A DNA stretch of 64,000 nt from Roseiflexus sp. RS-1. GTDB lineage: Bacteria; Chloroflexota; Chloroflexia; Chloroflexales; Roseiflexaceae. How positions within the stretch are numbered: the stretch's first letter is position 1; every line of letters starts with the position of its first letter. The stretch covers positions 4,897,501 to 4,961,500 of the forward strand of contig NC_009523.1 of NCBI RefSeq assembly GCF_000016665.1, read 5' to 3'. Position numbers and translations under genes: made by a program. The notes below the pieces were generated by a model. It did no database searches. It was not told where the DNA came from and was given only the letters and a program-made list of their open reading frames with translations. Shown here one piece after another: positions 48,752 to 57,870 of this stretch.

Positions 48752-48842
48752 CCCCTGCGTGCCATCTCCCGTTTCGTCCATCAGGACGCCCAAACTCCCC
48801 CTTCTCCACGTGTGGGAGAAGGGGGCAAGTGGGGATGAGGGG
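48752..48842. repeat. dispersed intergenic repeat, copy B
   Basis: CCCCTGCGTGCCATCTCCCG, ACGCCCAAACTCCCCCTTC and the hairpin partner GGGAGAAGGGGG, then GGGGATGAGGGG. It lacks the CAAAAGGCGCG tail of copies A and C. It lies between the broken GmrSD-like gene and the convergent disulfide oxidoreductase gene. Confidence 0.85.
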
Positions 48843-48865
48843 AGCGTGCCAGATGAGTCGCAGGA

Positions 48866-49525
48866 TTACGCTGCCGCCAGCGCCTCGCGCAGTTTGCCGA
48901 GCAGCATCCCTTCCGGCGCCGCGCCTTCGATGTGCACCACATCGTCGATGACAGTGCGGGGAACTCCCATCACTTCGTAGCGCTCGCCGAGTTCCGGGAA
49001 CTCGGTGACCTCGATGACATCGGCGGTGATCAGCGGGCTGGCATACGCCAGGCGGTGCGCCAGCACGCCAGCGCGCGGGCAGTAGGGGCAGCCAGGTGTG
49101 ACAAAGACCTGGAGGTGCATCGGTTGCTTCAGTTCGTTCAGGAACGCGCGCGTCGCCGCTTGCAGTTCCACCGAGTCGCTGCCGACCATGCGCAGGGCTT
49201 CGAGCAGGGTCACGAATTCGTAGCCGCTGGGAATGCCGTAGAACCGCACGCCGTAGTTCTGCTGATCCTCGCCGCCAAGCACAACAATCGCCGGCGCCTT
49301 ATCGACCCCCAGTTCCGCCGCGCGCGCAGCGTCCGCCTCCAGATCATAGGTCGCTACGCGCAGCAGCGGGTGAATGCTGGCGACTTCTTCCACCAGCTCG
49401 CTGGTGACATCGCACAGTTCGCAGTTGTTCTTGCTGCTGAAAAACGCCATCGTCACCGGTCGCTTCAATCCTTCGTCCAGCTGCTCGCGCACGATCTTCC
49501 GATCTTTATCGTTCAAGAGCGCCAT
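48866..49525 (-). CDS. two-fold glutaredoxin-like protein disulfide oxidoreductase
   Basis: 219 residues forming two thioredoxin folds in tandem. The N-terminal fold has C35-E-L-C38 and the C-terminal fold C146-P-Y-C149, the arrangement of PDO proteins of thermophiles, which form or shuffle intracellular disulfides. VPRTVIDD supplies the cis-Pro. No signal peptide. This fits a moderately thermophilic host. Confidence 0.9.
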   Translation of the reverse strand: MALLNDKDRKIVREQLDEGLKRPVTMAFFSSKNNCELCDVTSELVEEVASIHPLLRVATYDLEADAARAAELGVDKAPAIVVLGGEDQQNYGVRFYGIPSGYEFVTLLEALRMVGSDSVELQAATRAFLNELKQPMHLQVFVTPGCPYCPRAGVLAHRLAYASPLITADVIEVTEFPELGERYEVMGVPRTVIDDVVHIEGAAPEGMLLGKLREALAAA

Positions 49526-49597
49526 GATGCCTGTCTCCTTTTTATAGATGCCGATTTGTTCTGCGGGTATGATGCAACGGGCGCAGGAAACGTTACA

Positions 49598-50320
49598 TCA
49601 CCCGTGCAACGCTGGCAGGAACACGGTTGGGCTGGAAACGAGCAATGGGCTGTGACTCTTGAACGCCTCGGCATACGCCACGCCGAAAAGTCTGCCGATG
49701 TAGGCGTCTTCCGCTTCGTAGAGAGTCAACAACCGGTCATGCCCTTCGACCTTGAAGATCGAACCGTACTCCGCCAGCGCAGCGCGTTTGCGGTCGTAGG
49801 TGGCGCTGACATCCACTGCAAAGGCGAAGTCGCGCCCCCACGGCGGTTCCATCTTGCAGTGCGGGTAGAAGAGTCGATCAATTGCCCACGGCGCCGTATC
49901 GCCGAGCACGTCACCACCCGGCACACGCTCCCAGTGATCGAGACGCGCATAGAAGACGGCTGCGCTGACCAGACTCCCAACGGCAGCGTGATCAGGGTGG
50001 ATGCAGGCGTCGGTTGTGGCAAAGACGAGTGACGGACGATGGATGCGGATCAGGCGGGCGACTTCGAACCGCAGGTGAAGCGTGTCGGTGATCAGTCGAT
50101 CCTGCCCGTCGAGAAAGATGCGATCCGCCCCCAGATGCGCTGCCGCCCGTCGCGCCTGATCGACACGCACTCCCGGCAGCGCAAAATCGCTCGGTTCGCC
50201 GTCGCAGAGATCCACCAGCAACACCCGTTTCCCCTGTCCGGTGAGCAGCGCAATCGTGCCTCCCATCTGCACTTCTGCATCGTCGGGGTGTGCGGAGATG
50301 ACCATGACATCGTATGACAT
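49598..50320 (-). CDS. PIG-L family deacetylase (BshB1-like)
   Basis: 240 residues. SAHPDDAEVQMGGTIAL contains the zinc-binding His11 and Asp14, and CIHPDHAAVGSLV the third ligand. The protein resembles N-acetylglucosaminyl-malate deacetylases of bacillithiol synthesis and related LmbE enzymes. No bshA or bshC is adjacent, so the substrate is not settled. Confidence 0.88.
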   Translation of the reverse strand: MSYDVMVISAHPDDAEVQMGGTIALLTGQGKRVLLVDLCDGEPSDFALPGVRVDQARRAAAHLGADRIFLDGQDRLITDTLHLRFEVARLIRIHRPSLVFATTDACIHPDHAAVGSLVSAAVFYARLDHWERVPGGDVLGDTAPWAIDRLFYPHCKMEPPWGRDFAFAVDVSATYDRKRAALAEYGSIFKVEGHDRLLTLYEAEDAYIGRLFGVAYAEAFKSHSPLLVSSPTVFLPALHG

Positions 50321-50392
50321 GGCTCGCCCCTTTCCTGTGAATGCCCTGTCTGGTTAAGGTACGATGCAGCGCAAGGTGCAATGGTTACAGCG

Positions 50393-50401
50393 TGGTATAA
50401 T
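50393..50401 (+). promoter_or_regulatory. extended -10 element
   Basis: TGGTATAAT, 45 bases before the ATG of the small TerB-like gene; a -35 is not obvious. Confidence 0.5.
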
Positions 50402-50445
50402 GGCGCTTCCTGTCCGGGAGGAGTGAACGGAAAGGAGGTTCGGCG

Positions 50446-50880
50446 ATGGGTGCGTGGTCGGAACTGGATGCAGCGTATCCGCCTGGCGCGCTGACCCCCG
50501 GTGCGGCGTTTGTGGCGGCGCTTGCACACCTGCACGGCGCGACGAGCATCTACGACAGTACAGGCGCGCTGATGCGTTTTGTGCCGGATGCCGGTCGTGG
50601 ACTGGCGCTGGACAACGATCTGATCGAACGGGTCGAGCGCTCATTGAGGCATGTTCCGCTCGATGATTTTCTGCGCGAAGCGCGTGAACGGCTCAACCAC
50701 GCGCAACGCCGCTGCCTGGCGCTGAATTTGCTCGATGCGACGCTGGCGGCAGGCGCAAGCTCCGCAGTACGCGAGCGCTACCATATGCTGATAGAAGGTC
50801 TCGGCATACCGGCTGAGATGATCGAACCATACCGTCCTGCCCTGACACTGAAGAACGATCTGAGCATCTTTCCGCAATAA
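50446..50880 (+). CDS. small helical protein, possibly TerB-like
   Basis: 144 residues, predominantly alpha-helical. AAAGGAGG lies well placed before the ATG. The C-terminal half (QRRCLALNLLDATLAAGAS, then a helix ending LIEGLGIPAEM) resembles the TerB/DjlA-type helical domain, but the acidic metal-binding residues usual there are not evident, so this is a weak match. The MFS gene starts right after the stop codon, so the pair is cotranscribed. Confidence 0.65.
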   Translation: MGAWSELDAAYPPGALTPGAAFVAALAHLHGATSIYDSTGALMRFVPDAGRGLALDNDLIERVERSLRHVPLDDFLREARERLNHAQRRCLALNLLDATLAAGASSAVRERYHMLIEGLGIPAEMIEPYRPALTLKNDLSIFPQ

Positions 50881-52122
50881 ATGACCATTCCATCGTTGCA
50901 GCGCAGCACATTTGCCGCAAGGACGTTCGCGGCGTTACGCTACCGTAACTATCGTCTCTGGTTCTTTGGTCAGATGGTGTCGCTCTTCGGCTCCTGGATG
51001 CAGACCACTGCCCAGGGATTCCTGGTGTTCCAGTTGACCGGTTCGCCGGCGTACCTGGGATACGTCGGCTTTGCTGCTGGCGTGCCCGCCTGGGCGTTGA
51101 CCCTGTATGGCGGCGTGGTTGCCGACCGTGTGCCGCGGCGGACGCTCCTGATTGTGACGCAGATAGCGCAGATGGCGCTGGCGTTCATTCTGGCAGGGCT
51201 GGTCTTCAGCGGCATTGTTCAACCCTGGCACATTATCGTTCTGTCGCTGTTGCTGGGGGTCGCCAACGCCTTCGACGCCCCGGCGCGCCTGGCGTTCGTG
51301 CGCGAACTGGTCGATAAGGAGGATCTGACGAACGGTATTGCACTCAATGCGACAATGTTCAACCTGGCGACCACGACCGGACCGGCAATGGCGGGCGTCA
51401 TGTACAACCTGGTCGGACCGGCGTGGTGTTTCATGCTCAACGGTATCTCGTTTCTGGCGGTCATCGGCGCACTCTGGCGGATGCGAATCGCGTCTGGTCC
51501 GGTTGCGCCGCGCAATGCCTCCGCGTGGCGCGATCTCCGGGAGGGTCTGAGTTACATCCTGCACGAGCCGGTGGTGCGGACGCTGATCGTGCTGGTTGGG
51601 GCGACGAGTTGCTTCGGTATTTCGTTTGCGACCCTCTTCCCGGCGTGGGCGGTGCGCATTTTAGGCGGCGACGCAACAACGACCGGGCTGTTGCAATCGG
51701 CGCGCGGTCTGGGCGCGCTGATGGGCGCGTTGCTGATTGCATCGCTTGGTCGCTTTCAGTTCAAAGGGCGCCTGCTCACGGTCGGCACGTTCGCCTTTCC
51801 ACTCCTGCTGATCCTGATGACCTTCACCAACCGGTTGTGGCTGACTCTGGCGATCCTGGTCGCTTCCGGTCTGGCGGTCATCCTGATCATGAATCTGGCG
51901 AATGCGCTGGTGCAGACGTTGACCCCTGATGCGTTGCGCGGTCGGGTGATGGCGGTGTACAGCATGGTTTTCTTCGGCATGATGCCGGTAGGGGCGTTGT
52001 GGGTCGGGGTGGTTGCCGAGCGGGTGGGAGAACCGGCGGCAGTGATCAGTGGGGCGCTGGCGGTGCTGGGTGTCGCAGGAGCGATTTTTGTCGCCGTGCC
52101 GCAAATTCGGGCGTTGCGGTGA
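50881..52122 (+). CDS. MFS transporter (EntS/MFS_3-like exporter)
   Basis: 413 residues with about 11-12 membrane spans. FRNYRLWFFGQ-type opening (here YRNYRLWFFGQMVSLFGSWM), YGGVVADRVPRR for the loop 2-3 motif, and ANAFDAPARLAFVRELV are typical of the EntS-like branch. The substrate is unknown. The ATG directly follows the upstream TAA. Confidence 0.88.
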   Translation: MTIPSLQRSTFAARTFAALRYRNYRLWFFGQMVSLFGSWMQTTAQGFLVFQLTGSPAYLGYVGFAAGVPAWALTLYGGVVADRVPRRTLLIVTQIAQMALAFILAGLVFSGIVQPWHIIVLSLLLGVANAFDAPARLAFVRELVDKEDLTNGIALNATMFNLATTTGPAMAGVMYNLVGPAWCFMLNGISFLAVIGALWRMRIASGPVAPRNASAWRDLREGLSYILHEPVVRTLIVLVGATSCFGISFATLFPAWAVRILGGDATTTGLLQSARGLGALMGALLIASLGRFQFKGRLLTVGTFAFPLLLILMTFTNRLWLTLAILVASGLAVILIMNLANALVQTLTPDALRGRVMAVYSMVFFGMMPVGALWVGVVAERVGEPAAVISGALAVLGVAGAIFVAVPQIRALR

Positions 52123-52301
52123 TGTTGCACGTTTGACGCTCGAATTCGTCTTTGCGCCTTTGTAAGCATATCGGTCGTTCCGTCGATGACAAAACCGTAA
52201 GATCACACCAGGATGATCCATACTATGATAGAAATGGGCGCATTCCTCTTCGCATCACTGCCTCGCCTCCTCGACGTCGCCTCAATCGAAAGGAGGGACT
52301 G

Positions 52302-53102
52302 ATGAGACCCGTTGCTCGCATGGTTCTGTTGCTGCTCGTGGTCGTCGCTCTCACGATGTTCATGCCGACGACTCCCGCACAGGCGACCACGACTGCCTCA
52401 TCACCCCGGATCACGTATGTTGCGCTTGGCAACTCGCTCGGGTTCGGACTATGGGATTTCAGTCGTGGAGGGTACGTGTATCGGTATGGGGCAGCACTGG
52501 CTGCCGACACCGGCGCGACCGTTTCGTTGATCAATCTCAGCGTGCCTGGATGGACGAGCAGCGACCTGTTGAATGCGCTGCGCAATCGCTGGACATTTCG
52601 TCTGTCAGTCATGTCGGCGCAGGTGGTGACGTGGGACATCGGCGGGAATGACCTGTTGCGCGCCCGCGATCGGTACATCGCCGGTACGTGCGGCGGTCTG
52701 GACAACCAGGAGTGCCTGCGTGAGGCAGTGACAACCTTCAGGAGCAACTGGCGCGCTATTGTGCGTGAGATTGCGACGTTGCGCGGCGGGCGCCCGACAG
52801 TCTATCGCACGATGGATCTGTACTACCCGTTTGTTGCCCAGGACGCTGCCAGCGGTCGTCTCCCGGTGTTGCTGCCTTATCTCCGGCAGACGAACGACAT
52901 CATTCGTGCGACCGGATGCGGTGTCAGAGTCGCCAATGTCTACGCAGCATTCAATGGCAGTTATGACGCTCCCCGGCAGCCAGCACTGTACCTCTCATTC
53001 GATGGCTATCACCCGAATGCAGCCGGTCATGCGGTCATTGCCGGTCAGCTACGGGCGCTGGGGTACGAACCAGCCATAGCCATACCCGTGTCGTGCTCGT
53101 AA
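52302..53102 (+). CDS. secreted SGNH/GDSL-type hydrolase
   Basis: 266 residues. ATG 52302 follows AAAGGAGGG. The signal peptide (MVLLLLVVVALTMFMPTTPAQA) directs export. Block I is ALGNSLGFG with Asn for the usual Asp of GDS, block III is IGGNDLL, and block V DGYHPNAAGH supplies Asp and His. The protein is probably an esterase or lipase outside the cytoplasm. A strong hairpin follows the gene. Confidence 0.87.
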   Translation: MRPVARMVLLLLVVVALTMFMPTTPAQATTTASSPRITYVALGNSLGFGLWDFSRGGYVYRYGAALAADTGATVSLINLSVPGWTSSDLLNALRNRWTFRLSVMSAQVVTWDIGGNDLLRARDRYIAGTCGGLDNQECLREAVTTFRSNWRAIVREIATLRGGRPTVYRTMDLYYPFVAQDAASGRLPVLLPYLRQTNDIIRATGCGVRVANVYAAFNGSYDAPRQPALYLSFDGYHPNAAGHAVIAGQLRALGYEPAIAIPVSCS

Positions 53103-53132
53103 GCGTTGCCAGATAGGGGCGTAAGGTGATGG

Positions 53133-53161
53133 ACAGGCGAAGGCGCTGCCTTCGCCTGTCA
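53133..53161 (+). terminator. hairpin after the GDSL gene
   Basis: GACAGGCGAAGGC, loop GCT, GCCTTCGCCTGTC: a 13-bp perfect stem ending the GDSL gene. Few T residues follow. Confidence 0.7.
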
Positions 53162-53375
53162 TTGTGCGCTCCGCCAGGAATGAGGCGATCTCCTGCGCAA
53201 TGATTGCATGCGCACGGAAAGATTTGCGTCGATCGCTGCGCTTCCTCGCAATCATACCACACGCTGCGCTCCCGCACAACGAAAGCGTACTGATAAAGTC
53301 TATTGACAATTCGTTGTTGCTATGCTACTTTGCACTGGCGTTTCATCGCATTCTGACGGTATCTGGAAGGGCGGT

Positions 53376-54569
53376 ATGGCGAAACTTGCAATCAACGGAG
53401 GCGCACCGGTGCGCACCCGTCCCTGGCCCCGCTGGCCGCAGTGGGATGCGCGGGAAGAGCAGCGAGTGCTCGATGTGCTCCGCAGCGACGATTGGGGCGG
53501 GTTCGCGCCGGTGGTTGAGGAGTTCGAGCGCGCGTTCGCGCAGCACCACGGCGCCACCTTCGGCATTGCGGCTGTCAACGGTACGCAGACCCTCGTAGCG
53601 GCGCTCATGGCGGTCGGCATCGGTCGCGGCGATGAGGTGATCGTGCCGCCGTACACCTTCATCGCCACAGCATCAGCGGTGCGTCTGGTCGGCGCAACGC
53701 CGGTCTTTGCCGATATCGAGGCGGATACCTACAATCTCGATCCGGCTGCGGCGGAAGCTGCAATAACCTCGCGCACACGGGCGATCATTCCGGTCCACTT
53801 CGCCGGTCAGGCGGCGGATATGGATCGCCTGACGGCGCTGGCGCAGCGTCACGGTCTGATCCTGATCGAGGATGCCGCCCACGCGCACGGCGCATCCTGG
53901 CGCGGTCGGATGTGCGGATCGCTTGGCGATGTCGGTTCGTTCAGTTTCCAGAGCAGCAAGAATATGACCGCTGGCGAGGGTGGGGCGCTGACAACGAACA
54001 ACCGGGCGCTCGCCGATGCCATCCGCAGCCGGGTCAACCAGGGGCGCGCGATTGGCGGCGCCTGGTATGAGCACCCGAATCTGGGCACGAATATGCGTCT
54101 GTCTGCCTGGCAGGCGGCTGTGCTCCTGGCGCAACTGGAGCGTCTCGATGAACAGACCGACCGGCGCATGGCATGTGCGCGCCGTCTGAATGCGTTCTTC
54201 GCCGAAGTTGAGGGCATTCAGCCGATGCGCTGGGACGAACGCGCGGACCGGCACGCCTTTCATCTGTACATGGTGCGCTACGATGAACATGCCTTTGGCG
54301 TGCCGCGCGATCTGTTCGAACAGGCGCTGGAAGCCGAGGGTATTCCGTGTTCGACGGGGTATCCCTTTCCGCTCTACCGGCAACAATCGCTGGGAGCGGA
54401 GTTTGCGCGCGCCACTCATTGCCCGAATGCCGAACAGGCGTGTCGTGAGGCGATCTGGCTGCCGCAGTGGCTGCTGCTTGCCGATCCGCACGAGATGGAA
54501 GATGTCGTCGCTGCGGTGATCAAAATCCGCGATCATCGGGATGAACTGCACTATGCTGCTTCCCTCTGA
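53376..54569 (+). CDS. DegT/DnrJ/EryC1/StrS family PLP aminotransferase
   Basis: 397 residues from ATG 53376. AAVNGTQTLVAALMAVGI, PPYTFIATASAV, LIEDAAHAHGASWRG (PLP Asp) and FSFQSSKNMTAGEGG, where Lys195 forms the Schiff base, identify the family (sugar or AHBA-type aminotransferases). SSK replaces the common HK before NMTAGEGG. The gene overlaps the AmmeMemoRadiSam B gene, so the pair is coupled. Confidence 0.88.
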   Translation: MAKLAINGGAPVRTRPWPRWPQWDAREEQRVLDVLRSDDWGGFAPVVEEFERAFAQHHGATFGIAAVNGTQTLVAALMAVGIGRGDEVIVPPYTFIATASAVRLVGATPVFADIEADTYNLDPAAAEAAITSRTRAIIPVHFAGQAADMDRLTALAQRHGLILIEDAAHAHGASWRGRMCGSLGDVGSFSFQSSKNMTAGEGGALTTNNRALADAIRSRVNQGRAIGGAWYEHPNLGTNMRLSAWQAAVLLAQLERLDEQTDRRMACARRLNAFFAEVEGIQPMRWDERADRHAFHLYMVRYDEHAFGVPRDLFEQALEAEGIPCSTGYPFPLYRQQSLGAEFARATHCPNAEQACREAIWLPQWLLLADPHEMEDVVAAVIKIRDHRDELHYAASL

Positions 54570-55770
54570 TCAGTATCCGAAACTGCGCGCCATCGATATT
54601 CGCCAGGTGATGCACGACGGTCAACCGTCGCTGTTGCTGCGCGATCCGCTCCAGATTTCGGATCGCTTCCTGGTGATCTCACACGGTCTCGGTCCGGCGC
54701 TGTTGTTCTGCGATGGAAAGCACAACCGTGCGGCGATTGCCGGTAAGTTGCGCTCTGTCTTTGGTCTGCCGGTCGATGTGTCGCTGGTGAACAATCTGGT
54801 CGATGCGCTCGACGAGGCGTTGCTGTTGGATAACCTGCGCTTCAAGACGGCGCAGGCGCGCGCGCTGGCTGCCTATCGCGCCGCGCCGTTTCGCCAACCG
54901 GCGCTCGCCGGACAGTCGTACCCCGCCAATCCGGCGGACCTCCGGCGCCTGCTCGATGGCTATGTCGCTGCGGTTGGTCAGGTGACGCCAGCGCCGCCGA
55001 CCGGTCGCGGCGTGCTCAGTCCGCACATCGACTATGAACGTGGCGGGCGGGTGTATGCGCAGGTCTGGCAGCGGGCAGCAGAGATGGTGCGCGCCGCCGA
55101 GATTGTGATCCTGATCGGCACGGATCACTACAGCCCTGAACCGATCACGCTCACACGCCAGCGCTATGCAACTCCGTTTGGTGTGTTGCCGACCGATGCT
55201 GCAATCGTTGACGCGCTGGCGCATGCGCTCGGTGAAGAGGCAGCGTTTGCGGGCGAGTTATACCATCGTGTCGAACATTCGCTCGAACTGGCGGCGGTAT
55301 GGTTGCAGTATGTGCGCGGCAATCCGCCCTGCCCGGTCATTCCCATTCTTGTCGGTTCCTTCGCGCGCTACATCGGCGGCGAAGACCCGGCGACCGATCG
55401 GCGTCTCGAAGCGTTGATGACAGCACTGCGACAGGTTATGGATACACGCCGCACGCTGGTGGTGATCTCCGGCGATATGTCGCACGTCGGTCCGGCATTC
55501 GGCGGCGCGCCGCTGAGCGAGTCCGATAAAGCGGCGCTCCGTCGCTCGGATGAACAGGTGATCGACCGCATGCGCGCCGGTGATGCCGCCGGTTTCTTCC
55601 GGGTCATCGCCGATACGGGCGATCGTCAGAATATCTGCGGGTTGCCGCCGACCTATGTGGCGCTTCGGTTGATGGGCGCGGTCGAAGGTGAACTGGCGGG
55701 CTATGCGCAGTGCCCGGCTGATGACGAGGGAACATCAGTTGTGTCGATCTGCGGGATGGTGTTTGGGTGA
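54553..55770 (+). CDS. AmmeMemoRadiSam system protein B (MEMO1 family)
   Basis: 405 residues. The first 115 form an extra N-terminal domain; the MEMO-like dioxygenase/LigB fold starts near RQPALAGQSYPANPADL and continues LSPHIDYERGGRVY, LIGTDHYS, EHSLELAAVWLQ and VVISGDMSHVG, with the conserved His residues in these stretches. In complete systems it works with an AMMECR1 protein and a radical SAM enzyme, neither of which is visible here. ATG 54541 is an in-frame alternative. Confidence 0.85.
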   Translation: MLLPSDQYPKLRAIDIRQVMHDGQPSLLLRDPLQISDRFLVISHGLGPALLFCDGKHNRAAIAGKLRSVFGLPVDVSLVNNLVDALDEALLLDNLRFKTAQARALAAYRAAPFRQPALAGQSYPANPADLRRLLDGYVAAVGQVTPAPPTGRGVLSPHIDYERGGRVYAQVWQRAAEMVRAAEIVILIGTDHYSPEPITLTRQRYATPFGVLPTDAAIVDALAHALGEEAAFAGELYHRVEHSLELAAVWLQYVRGNPPCPVIPILVGSFARYIGGEDPATDRRLEALMTALRQVMDTRRTLVVISGDMSHVGPAFGGAPLSESDKAALRRSDEQVIDRMRAGDAAGFFRVIADTGDRQNICGLPPTYVALRLMGAVEGELAGYAQCPADDEGTSVVSICGMVFG

Positions 55771-55771
55771 G

Positions 55772-55830
55772 AGGGTTGAAGGTTGGAAGGTTAGAGGTTG
55801 GAAGGTTGCGGGTTGAAAGTTGCGGGTTTG
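55772..55830. repeat. GGTTGAAGG-type low-complexity repeat
   Basis: Short G/T/A-rich heptamer-like units (GGTTGAAGGTTGGAAGG) directly after the AmmeMemoRadiSam B stop codon, similar to the minisatellite at 24537. Confidence 0.7.
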
Positions 55831-55867
55831 GCAGGCATTGCGCGTTGTATGGTACAGGTGGAAAATC

Positions 55868-56105
55868 AGTTCCTGGTTCCCGGTTCTCAGTTCCCGGTTC
55901 TCGGTTCTCAGTCCTTGGTTCTCAGTCCTTGGTTCTCAGTTCTTGGTTCGCAGTTCTTGGTTCTCAGTTCTTGGTTCTCAGTTCTTGGTTCTCGGTTCCC
56001 GGTTCCTGGTTCTCAGTTCCCGGTTCTCAGTTCTCGGTTCTCGGTTCTTAGTTCTTGGTTCTTAGTTCTTGGTTCTTAGTTCTTGGTTCTTAGTTCTTGG
56101 TTCTT
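55868..56105. repeat. 7-bp tandem array, 34 units
   Basis: Units AGTTCTT, GGTTCTC, GGTTCTT and close variants repeat exactly every 7 bases for 238 bases and end 13 bases before the lipoprotein start codon. All three plus-strand frames are open through it, which explains several spurious starts. Confidence 0.95.
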
Positions 56106-56118
56106 GAAAACAAGATCG

Positions 56119-56931
56119 ATGCGGAACATACGACCCATTATCTGGATCTCTGCTCTTCTCCTGGCGTTGACGGGATGTGCCGGGTTGCCGCTGCCGGGGA
56201 TCGGCGGCGCGCTCCCTACGGTTGAACCACTACCGACTCTTCCCCTGACCGACACGCCTGCCATCGAGGTGACGCCGGTTGCAGCGCAACCCTCGCCGGA
56301 AACGACGCCCACCGCCGAAGCAACGCCGGTTGCAGCGCAACCCTCGCCGGAAACGACGCCCACCGCCGAAGCAACGCCGGTTGCAGCGCAACTCTCGCCG
56401 ACAGTCGCCGAACCTGTTGCGGACACCGTCACACCCCTGCCTTCGCCGATGGCGACCGACATGATGCCCACTGCCACCGCTGGTCCGACGGAAGAGCCGC
56501 TCTATCTGCAACCGTCGCCGATCCCTGGATTGCCGACCGCAGCGCCGCCAACTGCCACACCAACGCCAAGCCCGACGCCGACTATGACGCCTGTTTCCCC
56601 GCCAACCCCCGATGTATCACCAACCTCCACGGCGACCCCCACCTACCCGCCGGTGCCGATCGTGTCGTCGCTGCGTGGCACGGTGACAAATCCTGGCAAT
56701 GTGCGCGCCGATCCGAATGTGAGCGCGTCACCCGTTGATCGGGTGAACCAGGGTGAAGAGGTGCAGCTTCTTGGACGCAGCGACAATGGACGCTGGTATC
56801 TGGTGCTGACGGTACGCGGGGTGGCCGGTTGGGTGAGCGCTGCGCTTCTGAGCGTACCGCCTGAAACTGCGGCTCAGGTTCCGGTCAACCCCGACATCAT
56901 CCTGCCAACCCCGCCCGGCGGTGCGCCGTAG
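56119..56931 (+). CDS. SH3-domain lipoprotein with a Pro/Thr-rich tether
   Basis: 270 residues. The signal ISALLLALTGC places the lipobox Cys at 20. Residues 30-190 are a Pro/Thr/Ala-rich stalk containing two exact 17-residue repeats TPVAAQPSPETTPTAEA and a partial third. The C-terminus is a bacterial SH3 domain (GTVTNPGNVRADPNVSASP, VQLLGRSDNGRWYLV, GVAGWVSAALL) expected to bind the cell wall or another surface polymer. The 7-bp array lies directly upstream, leaving no clear Shine-Dalgarno sequence. Its 3' end has been copied several times in 57060-57650. Confidence 0.85.
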   Translation: MRNIRPIIWISALLLALTGCAGLPLPGIGGALPTVEPLPTLPLTDTPAIEVTPVAAQPSPETTPTAEATPVAAQPSPETTPTAEATPVAAQLSPTVAEPVADTVTPLPSPMATDMMPTATAGPTEEPLYLQPSPIPGLPTAAPPTATPTPSPTPTMTPVSPPTPDVSPTSTATPTYPPVPIVSSLRGTVTNPGNVRADPNVSASPVDRVNQGEEVQLLGRSDNGRWYLVLTVRGVAGWVSAALLSVPPETAAQVPVNPDIILPTPPGGAP

Positions 56932-56951
56932 GAATACGGGCGAGGCCGCCT

Positions 56952-57770
56952 GGCGACTGAAGTCGCGGCTGGCAGGCAGGAAGCCCGCCTGCGCGGGCTT
57001 CAGGGGGCGCATCCCGTTCGCCGATAGATAAGCCCGCCGGGCTTCCGCGCGTGGGGCGGCTGGATGGGTGAGCGCTGCGCTTCTAAGCGTACCGCCTGAA
57101 ACTGCGGCTCAGCCGGGCGACTGAAGTCGCGGCTGGCAGGCAGGAAGCCCGCCTGCGCGAGCTTTAGGGGGCGCATCCCGTTCGCCGATATGCAAGCCCG
57201 CCGGGCTTCCGCGCGTGGGGCGGCTGGATGGGTGAGCGCTGCGCTTCTAAGCGTACCGCCTGAAACTGCGGCTCAGCCGGGCGACTGAAGTCGCGGCTGG
57301 CAGGCAGGAAGCCCGCCTGCGCGGGCTTCAGGGGGCGCATTCCGTTCGCCGATAGATAAGCCCGCCGGGCTTCCGCGCGTGGGGCGGCTGGATGGGTGAG
57401 CGCCGCGCTCCTGAGGCCGCCGGGCGACTGAAGTCGCGGCTGGCAGGCAGGAAGCCCGCCTGCGCGGGCTTCAGGGGGCGCATCCCGTTCGCCGATAGAT
57501 AAGCCCGCCGGGCTTCCGCGCGTGGGGCGGCTGGATGGGTGAGCGCTGCGCTTCTGAGCGTACCGCCTGAAACTGCGGCTCAGGTTCCGGTCAACCCCGA
57601 CATCATCCTGCCGACCCCGCCCGGCGGTGCGCCGTAGGAATACGGGCGAGCTGGCCGCCGGGCGACTGAAGTCGCGGCTGGCAGGCAGGAAGCCCGCCTG
57701 CGCGGGCTTCAGGGGGCGCATCCCGTTCGCCGATAGACAAGCCCGCCGGGCTTTCACGTCTTAGCACACC
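56952..57770. repeat. complex repeat field with five copies of a REP-like block and copied gene ends
   Basis: A block starting GGCGACTGAAGTCGCGGCTG begins at 56952, 57116, 57280, 57423 and 57661 (basic spacing 164). Each has a GAAGCCCGC / GCGGGCTTC hairpin, GGGGGCGCATCCCGTTCGCC and AAGCCCGCCGGGCTT. Between them lie partial copies of the lipoprotein 3' coding end (57068-57112, 57231-57275) and a long copy at 57540-57650 that includes its stop codon. No gene is recognised in 56932-57870. Confidence 0.9.
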
Positions 57771-57807
57771 GAGTCGCATCACTGTTTCGAGTATCGGAAC
57801 GACGAAC

Positions 57808-57842
57808 ATTCCCCCTCTCGAGCACTGCTGGAGAGGGGGAAT
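57808..57842. terminator. hairpin 3' of the sulfide-oxidation operon
   Basis: ATTCCCCCTCTC (57808-57819) pairs perfectly with GAGAGGGGGAAT (57831-57842) across an 11-base loop. On the minus strand it lies 28 bases beyond the end of the metallo-hydrolase/rhodanese gene. Confidence 0.55.
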
Positions 57843-57870
57843 GGAGTGAGAGAAAGGCTTCAGGATGTGA

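Noticed and set aside
55767-56079. Ser/Phe/Leu-rich small proteins
   Set aside because: All three frames through the 7-bp array are open; the peptides are only the repeat translated.
57164-57809. Minus-strand protein with repeated GLSIGERDAPP segments
   Set aside because: It translates the REP-like blocks of 56952-57770 and copies of the lipoprotein end; no independent gene signals.
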